A DNA stretch of 24,910 bases from UBA12403 sp043808565 (lineage in GTDB: Bacteria; Patescibacteriota; Patescibacteriia; UBA9934; GWF2-40-263). A program made the translations under genes and the position numbers. Of this stretch, positions 7,581-13,525 are shown one piece after another; the first letter of the stretch is position 1; every line of letters starts with the position of its first letter. The notes beneath the pieces were generated by a model that saw nothing but the letters and a program-made list of their open reading frames with translations, did no database searches and was not told where the DNA came from. The stretch covers positions 1 through 24,910 of the forward strand of contig JAZDEQ010000058.1 of NCBI GenBank assembly GCA_043808565.1. Direction: 5' to 3'.

Positions 7581-7645
7581 GGCTTGCCCGCCATAGCCCG
7601 GCCTGTCCGCCGAAGCCACCAAGCGAAGGCGGGCGACGGCGGGAG
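7581..7645 (+). repeat. Nested palindromic repeat (copy A)
   Basis: A 65-bp element just after the ABC-F stop. The outer arms CCCGCCATAGC (7587-7597) and GCGACGGCGGG (7633-7643) pair with two mismatches. Inside, TCCGCCGAAGC (7606-7616) faces GCGAAGGCGGGC (7623-7634). The outer arms are shared with the copy at 11519-11558, and the inner part with copies C and D. It could act as a transcript 3'-end hairpin for the ABC-F mRNA. Confidence 0.75.
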
Positions 7646-7847
7646 TCTTGGAAAAAATTGTTTTTAAAAAAATCAGCGACCGCCCGAGCTGAAGCAGCTA
7701 TCAGCGGTCATTACTGTCCACCTTAAACACTGAATCTTCCAGACATTTTCTGATCCTCCTGTTGGTTACCAATCATAAATTAACATCCAAAAATAATCAT
7801 GTCAAAACCCCTTCACCCCCTTAAACCCCTCCGGCCCCTTCAAAAAT
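7646..7847. other. Intergenic stretch with a hairpin and a C-rich tract
   Basis: GACCGC (7678-7683) pairs with GCGGTC (7704-7709), with an inner AGCT/AGCT stem at 7687-7690 and 7696-7699. Read on the minus strand it is followed by seven T, like a terminator, but no minus-strand gene lies upstream. From about 7806 to 7842 the plus strand is a run of CCCCTT-like units, possibly a decayed half of the C/G-run repeat seen at 11481-11516. No gene is evident. Confidence 0.4.
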
Positions 7848-8267
7848 ATGCCTAATCAACCAGAACCCGAATTCGACAATTGGAAAGATGCCTATGAATG
7901 GCAAGCTGGCCAAGCTAACCAATCTTTTTTGGCACTAACCGAAGACGAACTTTTAGAAATGGTTAAAAAAGATAAGGTCAGTGATTTATTTTTTGGTCTT
8001 TGGCCGGCTCTGGCTGAAAAAGGCACACCGCAAAAAGCCGGACCAGTCATTTGGGGATATTTAAATACTCATCAAAGCGAAGATTATTTTATTATTAATT
8101 CTCACGCTTCGGAAGCTTTGTTTAAAATTATTGATCGCCCTGATCCAAATATGGAAATTCTTAACAATCTCCGTTGGCGCTGTATTTCCGATGATTGGGG
8201 GCAAAACTCTCGCCAGCAAGCCCTACAAGAATTAAAAAAACTGGTTGAGGAAAAAATTAAAAAATAA
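7848..8267 (+). CDS. Hypothetical protein, acidic, soluble
   Basis: I do not recognise this 139-residue protein. It has no signal peptide, no membrane segment and no cysteine-based motif. It is rich in Trp and acidic residues in the first third (NWKDAYEWQAG at 11-21, then LTEDELLEMVKKDKV), predicted mostly helical, and ends in a helix of alternating Leu/Lys/Glu (QQALQELKKLVEEKIKK). The body (WPALAEKG...AGPVIWGYLNT...ASEALFKII) has the spacing of short helical repeats, faintly HEAT-like, but no repeat is clear enough to name. The start ATG at 7848 has no Shine-Dalgarno; it follows a C-rich tract. The codon pattern matches the neighbours, so it is probably a real resident gene. A palindromic element begins 8 nt after the stop. 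Confidence 0.7.
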   Translation: MPNQPEPEFDNWKDAYEWQAGQANQSFLALTEDELLEMVKKDKVSDLFFGLWPALAEKGTPQKAGPVIWGYLNTHQSEDYFIINSHASEALFKIIDRPDPNMEILNNLRWRCISDDWGQNSRQQALQELKKLVEEKIKK

Positions 8268-8274
8268 AAAACGT

Positions 8275-8355
8275 CCGTCATTGCGAGGAGTGAAGCCACT
8301 GAACGACGAAGCAATCTAATAATCAGATTGCCACGCGTGACGCTCGCAATGACGG
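8275..8355. repeat. 81-bp nested palindrome with GTCATTGCGAG ends
   Basis: Perfect 13-bp terminal inverted repeats: CCGTCATTGCGAG (8275-8287) and CTCGCAATGACGG (8343-8355). A second inverted repeat lies inside: GCAATCT (8311-8317) with AGATTGC (8325-8331). The whole can fold into a long hairpin. From memory, repeats with this terminal sequence occur in many unrelated bacterial genomes as short non-coding, MITE-like elements. It fills the gap between the hypothetical gene and greA. Confidence 0.85.
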
Positions 8356-8367
8356 TAGTAAAAAAAT

Positions 8368-8877
8368 ATGCGTCTCCCCACTCGTCGCTCCGAAGCCCTA
8401 GCCAGCACCACCAAGGTGTCGGATAATTTTTTGTCACCGCAAGCTATTCAAAAATATAAAAACGAGCTTGAAGACTTACTTAAAAATCAACGGCCACCAG
8501 CCATTAAAGAAGTCCAGCGCACCGCGGAAATGGGTGATTTTTCTGAAAATGCGGCTTATCAAATGGCCAAATGGCGTTTGCGAGGCATTAATTATCGCAT
8601 TACCACTCTGGAAGAAAAGCTCAAAAGTGCTGTGGTCATTAATATGACCAAAACAACTTCTGGGACAATTCGCATTGGTTCAACGGTTGTCGTTGAAACA
8701 CACGGCAAACAAATGACTTATCAAATTCTTGGCTCACAGGAAACCAATCCATTAAAAGGACTGGTTTCATATCTCTCACCTCTTGGCTCAGCTCTCATTG
8801 GCCACAAAGTAAACGATGAAGTAAAAATAAATATTCAAAATAAAGAAACACTTTTTCGCATCTTGGAAATAAAATAA
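8368..8877 (+). CDS. greA: GreA/GreB-family transcript cleavage factor
   Basis: A 169-residue protein that would rescue backtracked RNA polymerase by stimulating cleavage of the 3' end of the RNA. Residues about 23-90 form the antiparallel coiled coil; the tip carries MGDFSENAAY at 55-64, with the conserved acidic D57 and E60 that hold the catalytic magnesium in this family. Residues about 95-169 are the FKBP-like domain, with SPLGSALIGHKVNDEV at 137-152 matching the usual SP..ALLG...GDEV signature. The first 16 residues (MRLPTRRSEALASTTK) are unlike GreA and may derive from repeat DNA, since a palindromic element ends 13 bp before the ATG; a GTG at 8416 would give 153 residues, closer to the family's roughly 158. 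The stop lies 2 nt from the stop of the convergent VIT-like gene. Confidence 0.88.
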   Translation: MRLPTRRSEALASTTKVSDNFLSPQAIQKYKNELEDLLKNQRPPAIKEVQRTAEMGDFSENAAYQMAKWRLRGINYRITTLEEKLKSAVVINMTKTTSGTIRIGSTVVVETHGKQMTYQILGSQETNPLKGLVSYLSPLGSALIGHKVNDEVKINIQNKETLFRILEIK

Positions 8878-8879
8878 AA

Positions 8880-9356
8880 TTATTTGAAATACAAAGCAAT
8901 CATTTTTCCAATGTAATGAGTGGAAATCAAAACTACAGCCGCCACTGACAAATGTTCGACAATAGATTTAACTGGCGATTGTTTTTTTTCTCGAGCCGTG
9001 TGATAACTAAGTAAAGCCAAAGTCAAAAAGCCCCAAAGAACTGAAACCAAAATTGCCGTATCTACGGAAAAAATTAAAACCGGCAAAACAAACGAACAGG
9101 CAAAAATTCCTTTAAACAGAAAAGTAAAAAAAGCCGCTCGCCAAGATTCCCAAGTTGTAAAATTCCCTTCTGACTCCTTGGCCGCGTGAATACCTAAGGC
9201 ATCGGAAAAAGCATCGGCCACGGCAATAGTTAAAATACCGCCAATTAAAATCATTCTCGAGCCCGAAGCTGATTGCAAGCCCATCATTAAACCCAAAGTG
9301 GTGATAATCGCCGAGGTTAAGCCAAAACCTAATCCAATTTTAAAATCATTGTTCAT
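8880..9356 (-). CDS. VIT1/CCC1-like membrane transporter
   Basis: A 158-residue integral membrane protein with about five helices (roughly 8-28, 35-55, 75-97, 99-118 and 133-155). The N-terminal half, with GLGFGLTSAIITTLGLMMGL and then ILTIAVADAFSDALGIHAAKESEG, follows the pattern of the VIT1/CCC1 family, whose plant and yeast members move iron or manganese. Family members carry acidic or polar metal-binding residues in the first helices and in the cytoplasmic loop after helix 2; here D48, D52, E61 and E63 are in the right region. It is shorter than eukaryotic members (about 240), but close to small bacterial ones. The start is 6 nt after the stop of the phosphodiester glycosidase gene, so the two form an operon. 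The family call is moderately firm; substrate unknown. Confidence 0.72.
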   Translation of the reverse strand: MNNDFKIGLGFGLTSAIITTLGLMMGLQSASGSRMILIGGILTIAVADAFSDALGIHAAKESEGNFTTWESWRAAFFTFLFKGIFACSFVLPVLIFSVDTAILVSVLWGFLTLALLSYHTAREKKQSPVKSIVEHLSVAAVVLISTHYIGKMIALYFK

Positions 9357-9362
9357 AAGTGG

Positions 9363-10592
9363 CTATTTTTGTCGAAAAACAATAGCATTAGGCAATTCAC
9401 GATTCGGACCGTAAAGATACTCATTATTAAAATACAAAGCTGTGCTCGCTCCGCCATCAAGATTCATGGCATAATCAACGCCAATAACTGAAAAAATTGA
9501 AGCTAAATCTGTTACCGAAGCCCCGCGAGCGACCACTAAATAAATATACTCCTCATCAAAACCCAAACCAGCTCGGGTTGATAAATTATTTTGGGCTGGT
9601 TCTAAAACTTCTCGACTAATAATATTTATACCATTTTCTACCAATGACGGATAATTAACAATTGCCGCCATTAATTTTTCATTTTCTCGATTTTCAAATT
9701 CTTCCACTGAAAGACCGAATTCATAAGCTGGGTGATAAAAATAAAAATCACCATCTTCAGTATAAGCTGTCATTGGGCCGCCTTGATAAGGCAAGTCCTC
9801 TTCTTCGAGCATCACCCCGGTCGCGGTGTTGTAAACCGGCGAATTAAAAGTATTCACTTTAGTCGCACAGTCAGCATAATCCGGCGGGCAAAAATAAGTA
9901 CCGTGAATGCCAATCGAGGCATTGTTTTCGTTTACATATTCGGCCAAGGTTTTAGCCGCACAATCACTCGAACAATCTGACATTTCGGCCGTATCAGTAA
10001 TCATGTCAAAAGCGTCACGACACAAAATTACCAGCTCAATACTAAAATTTCCGCGATCAGTACTAATGGTTTTACTTTCATGAGTGGCGTTTTCGGTTGA
10101 AACCACAACTGAACCATCGCCGGAATCTAAAACTCCAGCTACTGGTACTTGTGCCAAATCGCTGGTAGAAATTCCTAAACCAAGTTGCGACATCACGGCA
10201 AAAGCATCGGCTGGTCGACCCAAATAATAACGTTTCAAATCTTTGGGATAAACATACCAGGCCTCGCCATGTGCTTCGACTTGAAGCAAAATCAGGCCAC
10301 TCAATCGCTGACGCATGGACCAGTCACCAGTGGATGATTCACCCGAAGATGGGATTTTAGATAAATCACTGTTGCTAATCCCCAACCCCAAACCTCGCAT
10401 AATCTCAAAAGCATCATCTGGCCGATCAAGAAAATAGCGTTTCTCATTTGAAGGATAAACATACCAAGCCTCACCATTAGCTTCAACATCGAGCAAGATA
10501 TACCCCGAAGTCCGCTCAGCCACCGAAGAGGCTGAAGCCGAAAAAAGCGGCCAGCAAAAGAAAACAATTAATAGGCAAAGAAAATAGCGCAT
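9363..10592 (-). CDS. Secreted phosphodiester glycosidase (NAGPA) with duplicated N-terminal surface repeats
   Basis: A 409-residue exported protein. Residues 1-22 are a signal peptide ending in SASAS. Two similar units follow at about 29-83 and 98-151, each with the sequence VEA-GEAWYVYP, then KRYFLDRP or RYYLGRP, then GLGLGIS and SDL; this repeat type is common on surface proteins of Patescibacteria. From about 170 a phosphodiester glycosidase domain of the NAGPA family follows, with GIHGTYFC at about 228-235, STRAGLGF at 338-345 and the hallmark NLDGGAS at 377-383. Family members remove N-acetylglucosamine from phosphodiester-linked sugars. Cysteines at 191, 207, 211, 235 and 242 may form disulfides outside the cell. 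The gene is first in an operon with the VIT-like transporter and faces the island gene at 10808 across divergent promoters. Confidence 0.88.
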   Translation of the reverse strand: MRYFLCLLIVFFCWPLFSASASSVAERTSGYILLDVEANGEAWYVYPSNEKRYFLDRPDDAFEIMRGLGLGISNSDLSKIPSSGESSTGDWSMRQRLSGLILLQVEAHGEAWYVYPKDLKRYYLGRPADAFAVMSQLGLGISTSDLAQVPVAGVLDSGDGSVVVSTENATHESKTISTDRGNFSIELVILCRDAFDMITDTAEMSDCSSDCAAKTLAEYVNENNASIGIHGTYFCPPDYADCATKVNTFNSPVYNTATGVMLEEEDLPYQGGPMTAYTEDGDFYFYHPAYEFGLSVEEFENRENEKLMAAIVNYPSLVENGINIISREVLEPAQNNLSTRAGLGFDEEYIYLVVARGASVTDLASIFSVIGVDYAMNLDGGASTALYFNNEYLYGPNRELPNAIVFRQK

Positions 10593-10615
10593 ATTTTTTT
10601 AAATTCATTGGAAAT

Positions 10616-10645
10616 ATTTTAGCATAAAAAACCAATTTTCCACAA
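10616..10645 (-). promoter_or_regulatory. Extended -10 promoter for the glycosidase operon
   Basis: On the minus strand TTGTGG (10640-10645) and TAAAAT (10616-10621) are 18 bp apart, with a TGC just before the -10, making it an extended -10 promoter. Predicted start near 10608, about 16 nt before the ATG. Confidence 0.6.
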
Positions 10646-10668
10646 TTTTGGCTCTTTAAAGCCAAAAT
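10645..10668. promoter_or_regulatory. 24-bp palindrome between divergent promoters
   Basis: ATTTTGGCT (10645-10653) and AGCCAAAAT (10660-10668) form a perfect 9-bp inverted repeat with a 6-bp spacer. It touches the -35 of the minus-strand promoter and lies 14 bp upstream of the -35 of the plus-strand promoter, the position expected of an operator controlling one or both. Confidence 0.45.
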
Positions 10669-10682
10669 AGTCCCTTTTGCAC

Positions 10683-10711
10683 TTGACAGAAGGTCATTTT
10701 TATGATATTTT
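10683..10711 (+). promoter_or_regulatory. Promoter and leader of the GC-rich island gene
   Basis: TTGACA (10683-10688) and TATTTT (10706-10711) are 17 bp apart. The start would be near 10718, leaving a leader of about 90 nt. The leader turns GC-rich from about 10733 and has local pairings such as GGTT/AACC and GCCG/CGGC. It ends in a clear Shine-Dalgarno, GGGAG at 10798-10802, 5 nt before the ATG at 10808. Confidence 0.65.
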
Positions 10712-10807
10712 ATCAAGTCTTTTTGGTTGCCAACCCTTGCCGATGAAAAGTCGTCGACAGGGTGCCGCATCCAACGGCACTGCGTGCGTGCAAGAAAGGG
10801 AGAAAAG

Positions 10808-11371
10808 ATGAGAATGTACTCAGGCTTGGTCAGAGTCTTCTTCCCGGCAGACGAGAAGAGATACGGTTTCATCAGCGCTCAAAACAAAAACGGAGAGATG
10901 GACCAGATCTTCTTCCACCTCAACGCATACGGCCAGCCGGTTCCGGACGGCGACAGCGTCGTATTCGAAGGGAATCCATCCAAAGCTCCGCGCATCCCGA
11001 GCGTCGGCGATCGGGTGGTGTTCTGCGCAGTGGAAGGGACCAAGGGCTGGAAGGCCTCGCTGTGGACCTTCGCCGATGAGATCAGCATGATGACCCAGGA
11101 ACTCTCCCGCAACTACATGGTATGGGAACAGTTGACGATCGTCGATCGCGAGACGCAGCCGCCGACCGATCTAAAATTCGAAGGTTCCCTAAGAAACCTC
11201 GTAAGGAGATTCCCTCGAACCAAGAATTCCAATCTCGACATCTTCGCCGCCTCCGGCAATGCCGACGCTTCGACCTCCTTCAGGTTCGAACGACAAGCCG
11301 ATGACGACCTGTGGGAAAGGTGCGACGACCCCCGTAGGGTGGTCGACGCGCCCGCCAGCCGCCGTCGCTGA
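10808..11371 (+). CDS. Cold-shock-domain-like protein in a GC-rich island
   Basis: A 187-residue protein starting at the ATG at 10808, chosen for its good Shine-Dalgarno. Residues about 4-92 resemble a cold-shock (OB-fold) domain: SGLVRVFF, then RYGFIS like the RNP1 motif, DQIFFHL like RNP2, and VGDRVVF...EGTKGWKASLW like the last strands. An extra loop of about 20 residues (PVPDGDSVVFEGNPSKAPRI) interrupts it. It probably binds RNA or single-stranded DNA. The C-terminal half (about 95-187) is not recognised and ends in a basic RRVVDAPASRRR. In the first 30 codons 20 end in G or C, against 12 of 30 in the helicase gene, so base use differs from the neighbours. It has its own promoter and terminator, as expected of a transferred single-gene unit. 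Confidence 0.75.
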   Translation: MRMYSGLVRVFFPADEKRYGFISAQNKNGEMDQIFFHLNAYGQPVPDGDSVVFEGNPSKAPRIPSVGDRVVFCAVEGTKGWKASLWTFADEISMMTQELSRNYMVWEQLTIVDRETQPPTDLKFEGSLRNLVRRFPRTKNSNLDIFAASGNADASTSFRFERQADDDLWERCDDPRRVVDAPASRRR

Positions 11372-11386
11372 CACCCATCCACTCGT

Positions 11387-11452
11387 GCGCACCCGCACGA
11401 GGCAGAAGCCATCCGGCTCGCTGCCTCTCTCGTCGGGTGTGCTTCTGTTTTT
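11387..11452 (+). terminator. Intrinsic terminator of the island gene
   Basis: A long imperfect hairpin pairs 11387-11405 with 11421-11442 (CACCCG/CGGGTG, ACGAG/CTCGT, GCAG/CTGC) around a 15-nt loop, followed by TTCTG and five T at 11448-11452. It begins 16 nt after the stop and marks the end of the GC-rich block. Confidence 0.75.
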
Positions 11453-11480
11453 GGGGTATTTTACAAAACTTAAAAACCAA

Positions 11481-11516
11481 CTTCCCCCCCTTAACAAAAA
11501 CTTAGGGGAGGAGTTA
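11481..11516. repeat. C-run/G-run inverted repeat
   Basis: CTTCCCCCCCTTAAC (11481-11495) faces CTTAGGGGAGGAG (11501-11513) over a short A-rich loop, a compact imperfect hairpin. It directly precedes palindromic repeat copy B, so two repeat elements are adjacent here. No gene is present. Confidence 0.5.
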
Positions 11517-11518
11517 GG

Positions 11519-11558
11519 CTTGCCCGCCATAGCTTGCCACAAGCGACGGCGGGGGTGA
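11519..11558. repeat. Palindromic repeat (copy B)
   Basis: CCCGCCATAGC (11523-11533) and GCGACGGCGGG (11543-11553) are the same arms as those of copy A at 7587-7643, preceded in both by GGCTTG, but here with only 9 nt between them. Copy A thus looks like copy B carrying a second palindrome inside it. Confidence 0.75.
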
Positions 11559-11574
11559 GGATTTACAATAATTT

Positions 11575-11612
11575 AAAAAACCGCCAGTCTAAATTAAAAC
11601 TGGCGGTTTTTT
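11575..11612. terminator. Terminator of the secreted repeat-domain protein gene
   Basis: A perfect 14-bp stem, AAAAAACCGCCAGT (11575-11588) with ACTGGCGGTTTTTT (11599-11612), has a 10-nt loop. It works on both strands through its A/T runs; the minus gene ending at 11619 is the nearest user. Confidence 0.88.
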
Positions 11613-11618
11613 ATTTTT

Positions 11619-12680
11619 TTATCGAAGTGATTGGTGAGGTACACCGTAAAAATAATCGCGCATTTCGCTAACTGGATACTCGCGAATCAATCGAGTCCAG
11701 TGTGAACCATACATGCGGTAAGCGGTGTATTCATCGGGGATCAAACGAAGATATTTATCATTATCAAGGGTGTAAACAGCTGACTGGTTGTGAAACTTTA
11801 CCAAGTAATCAGCTCGCTCGTAAGTCCAAGTACCAATCACCGTGTAATCATCAATTCGGGCGCAGGAAACATTTTTTACTTCAGCGAAGGAATGACCCCA
11901 AGCATAAAAAGTTTCTTCGTTGGGAAAAAGTTTAATGGTGGTAGATGAAGTTACTGAATAAATTTCTGGCTCAGTTGGACATTTAATGAGTGTGTCAACT
12001 GGATAATCTGGGTTATTATTGGTGTTGTTATTAGTGTGATTGTATTCCGGACCAAAATCATCTTTTACTTCATTAAGTTCGTCGGAATAAGCTTCGACAA
12101 CATCATAAGCCTCGGAATATGAATCAGCAAAATACAAACCTGGTTTGTAAAAAACCGCAGTTCGACCATCGGGTGTTACATTACTATTCAGAGCCTGTTT
12201 TAAAAATAAACGCATTGATTCACTATTACTTGGCACATAGACAATACCGTAAGTCACTTGCCAAGTTTTTCCAACCGCCGCACTTTGGCGCATGGAAGTT
12301 TCGGAAACATATTCAATAATTTTTCCATCGTCAAGAAGATAGGCGTATAGATATGGCAAACCAGTAATATTTTCTGTACCATTGGAAAAATTTGGATAAG
12401 GATTTTCGGCTCGGGTGTAGGAAACAAAAACTAAATAGTCATCATTATTTGGAATATTGACATCAGTAAAAAGATGACCGCTTTGGCTACCTTTTTGAGT
12501 GATACGAACTCGACCGTCATCGGTTACGTTTACATTGCCGTATTCCTCCCAATTACCGACCATGGGGGCATAGTTTTTTTCGTCAGTATCAATACTAACG
12601 TGGGCCAAAGCCGAAGCTGGTCCAGACACCATGAGAAACAAGCCTAAAAGGCTAATTATAGCGATTTTTTGTTTGAACAT
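11619..12680 (-). CDS. Secreted protein with C-terminal CPR surface-repeat domain
   Basis: A 353-residue exported protein of unknown function. Residues 1-27 are a signal peptide (hydrophobic IAIISLLGLFLMVSG, then ASALA). Residues about 28-190 are rich in aromatic and beta-forming residues with an even pattern (GRVRITQKGSQSG, YLVFVSYTRAE, WQVTYGIVYVP, MRLFLKQAL), which looks like a jelly-roll or carbohydrate-binding type sandwich, though I cannot name the family. An Asn-rich linker spans 214-223. The C-terminal part (231-353) has two related units, KLFPNEETFYAWG and then YLVKFHNQSAVYTLDNDKYLRLIP, of the type found on Patescibacteria surface proteins. It is probably displayed on or released from the cell. 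A TATAAT lies at 12690-12695 on its strand, with no good -35. Confidence 0.72.
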   Translation of the reverse strand: MFKQKIAIISLLGLFLMVSGPASALAHVSIDTDEKNYAPMVGNWEEYGNVNVTDDGRVRITQKGSQSGHLFTDVNIPNNDDYLVFVSYTRAENPYPNFSNGTENITGLPYLYAYLLDDGKIIEYVSETSMRQSAAVGKTWQVTYGIVYVPSNSESMRLFLKQALNSNVTPDGRTAVFYKPGLYFADSYSEAYDVVEAYSDELNEVKDDFGPEYNHTNNNTNNNPDYPVDTLIKCPTEPEIYSVTSSTTIKLFPNEETFYAWGHSFAEVKNVSCARIDDYTVIGTWTYERADYLVKFHNQSAVYTLDNDKYLRLIPDEYTAYRMYGSHWTRLIREYPVSEMRDYFYGVPHQSLR

Positions 12681-12689
12681 AAGAGTTTT

Positions 12690-12695
12690 ATTATA
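12690..12695 (-). promoter_or_regulatory. -10 element of the secreted repeat-domain gene
   Basis: A perfect TATAAT on the minus strand, 9 bp upstream of the ATG at 12680, predicts a very short leader. No -35 hexamer is convincing at the usual distance. Confidence 0.5.
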
Positions 12696-12742
12696 TGGCT
12701 TATATATCAGATAAACGGTAAATGGTCAAAAATATTACATTT

Positions 12743-12776
12743 CCTCTCTCTTATCTCTCCCGCGGGAAGAGAGAAC
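12743..12776. repeat. Hairpin with central CCCGCGGG
   Basis: TCTCTCTT (12745-12752) and AAGAGAGA (12767-12774) are perfect 8-bp arms, and CCCGCGGG (12759-12766) is a palindrome inside. It lies between two minus-strand genes, upstream of the secreted protein gene. It may be another small dispersed repeat. Confidence 0.5.
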
Positions 12777-12785
12777 TGAATTTAA

Positions 12786-12816
12786 AAAAGCCCCGATCAT
12801 TACAATCGAGGCTTTT
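12786..12816 (-). terminator. Terminator of the zinc ribbon protein gene
   Basis: AAAAGCCCCGAT (12786-12797) pairs with ATCGAGGCTTTT (12805-12816) with one mismatch. On the minus strand the T run follows directly. It starts 9 bp beyond the stop of the gene ending at 12825. Confidence 0.85.
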
Positions 12817-12824
12817 AAAAAATT

Positions 12825-13442
12825 TTATTTTTTCTTTTTGGCTGGGGCTTTTTTAACAGCTGTTTTAGTTTTAATTTTTTCTACTTTTTCTTTCGGCACC
12901 TTGGTGACTTCTTTAACGACTATTTCTTTTTTAACTTCTGGTTTAGCGGCCTTTTCAACTGGAACATTTGGACTCAAGATTTTAATGAGCTTATCCATTT
13001 TTTCATTTAGCATTTTGATTTGCGTCATGACTTCGCCGGAATCTTGGCCGCCAGAGGCACGAGCTGAGCGATCAGGTTTTTCAAAACAATTATTACAAAA
13101 AATTGGCTTGCCGGCCGTTGGACGAAATGGCACCTGGCAATCATTGCCGCACTTGGCACAAACCGCGTCGTGCATTTGGCGATCTTCAAAACTTGGTCTT
13201 TCGCGACGATCATCGCCAAAACGACTTGGTCGGCCACTGCCGCTGTCGTTTTGCTTGCCAAAACAACTGCTGCAAAACACTGGTCGATCGCCGGTTGGCC
13301 GAAATGGCACTTCGCAATCAGCCCCACACTCGCCACAAGTGGCTTTGTGCATTTCAGTGAATCTTTTGCTACCACCACCGCCACCACCGTATGATTTACT
13401 GCCACCAAATCTCTGGCCACCACCTCGATTAAAATTTCCCAT
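12825..13442 (-). CDS. Tandem CxxC-x17-CxxC zinc ribbon protein
   Basis: A 205-residue protein. The N-terminus (1-28) is Gly-rich with Arg, Lys and Phe (GNFNRGGGQRFGG), like RNA-binding RGG tails. Two zinc ribbons follow: C36-x2-C39-x17-C57-x2-C60 and C95-x2-C98-x17-C116-x2-C119, each with the same CxVPFRPT stretch between the pairs. This is the CxxC-x17-CxxC domain known mainly from Patescibacteria. A helix at about 137-158 (VMTQIKMLNEKMDKLIKIL) is suited to a coiled coil, and the tail from 165 is very Lys-rich (VKKAPAKKKK). Nucleic acid binding is likely, but the role of the family is not established. It is transcribed alone, with a terminator after it. Confidence 0.9.
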   Translation of the reverse strand: MGNFNRGGGQRFGGSKSYGGGGGGSKRFTEMHKATCGECGADCEVPFRPTGDRPVFCSSCFGKQNDSGSGRPSRFGDDRRERPSFEDRQMHDAVCAKCGNDCQVPFRPTAGKPIFCNNCFEKPDRSARASGGQDSGEVMTQIKMLNEKMDKLIKILSPNVPVEKAAKPEVKKEIVVKEVTKVPKEKVEKIKTKTAVKKAPAKKKK

Positions 13443-13465
13443 AATTATTTTTTAAATTACTTAAA

Positions 13466-13478
13466 GCGCAATTTGCGC
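13466..13478. promoter_or_regulatory. 13-bp palindrome upstream of the zinc ribbon gene
   Basis: GCGCAA-T-TTGCGC is a perfect palindrome 24 bp before the ATG at 13442, in an otherwise AT-only stretch. It could be an operator. I see no clear promoter hexamers to anchor it. Confidence 0.35.
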
Positions 13479-13525
13479 AAGGTTAACATAGTTTTAAATT
13501 AAAAGCAAGACCTGACCAATAAAAA

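Noticed and set aside
7671..7709. Terminator on the minus strand
   Set aside because: The stem and T run are present, but no minus-strand gene lies upstream to be terminated, so I list it only as a hairpin.
10727..10807. An upstream extension of the cold-shock-like gene
   Set aside because: The ATG at 10808 has the Shine-Dalgarno GGGAG at the right distance, and the cold-shock-like similarity starts right after it.
10762..11079. Arg-rich open frame overlapping the island gene in another frame
   Set aside because: GC-rich sequence opens many frames; this one has low-complexity Arg/Gly content, no start signal, and overlaps a better supported gene.
12838..13455. A 205-codon open frame on the plus strand opposite the zinc ribbon gene
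   Set aside because: It exactly shadows the minus-strand gene, whose paired CxxC motifs with 17-residue spacing and terminator are convincing; the plus product is Pro/Leu-rich without any motif.
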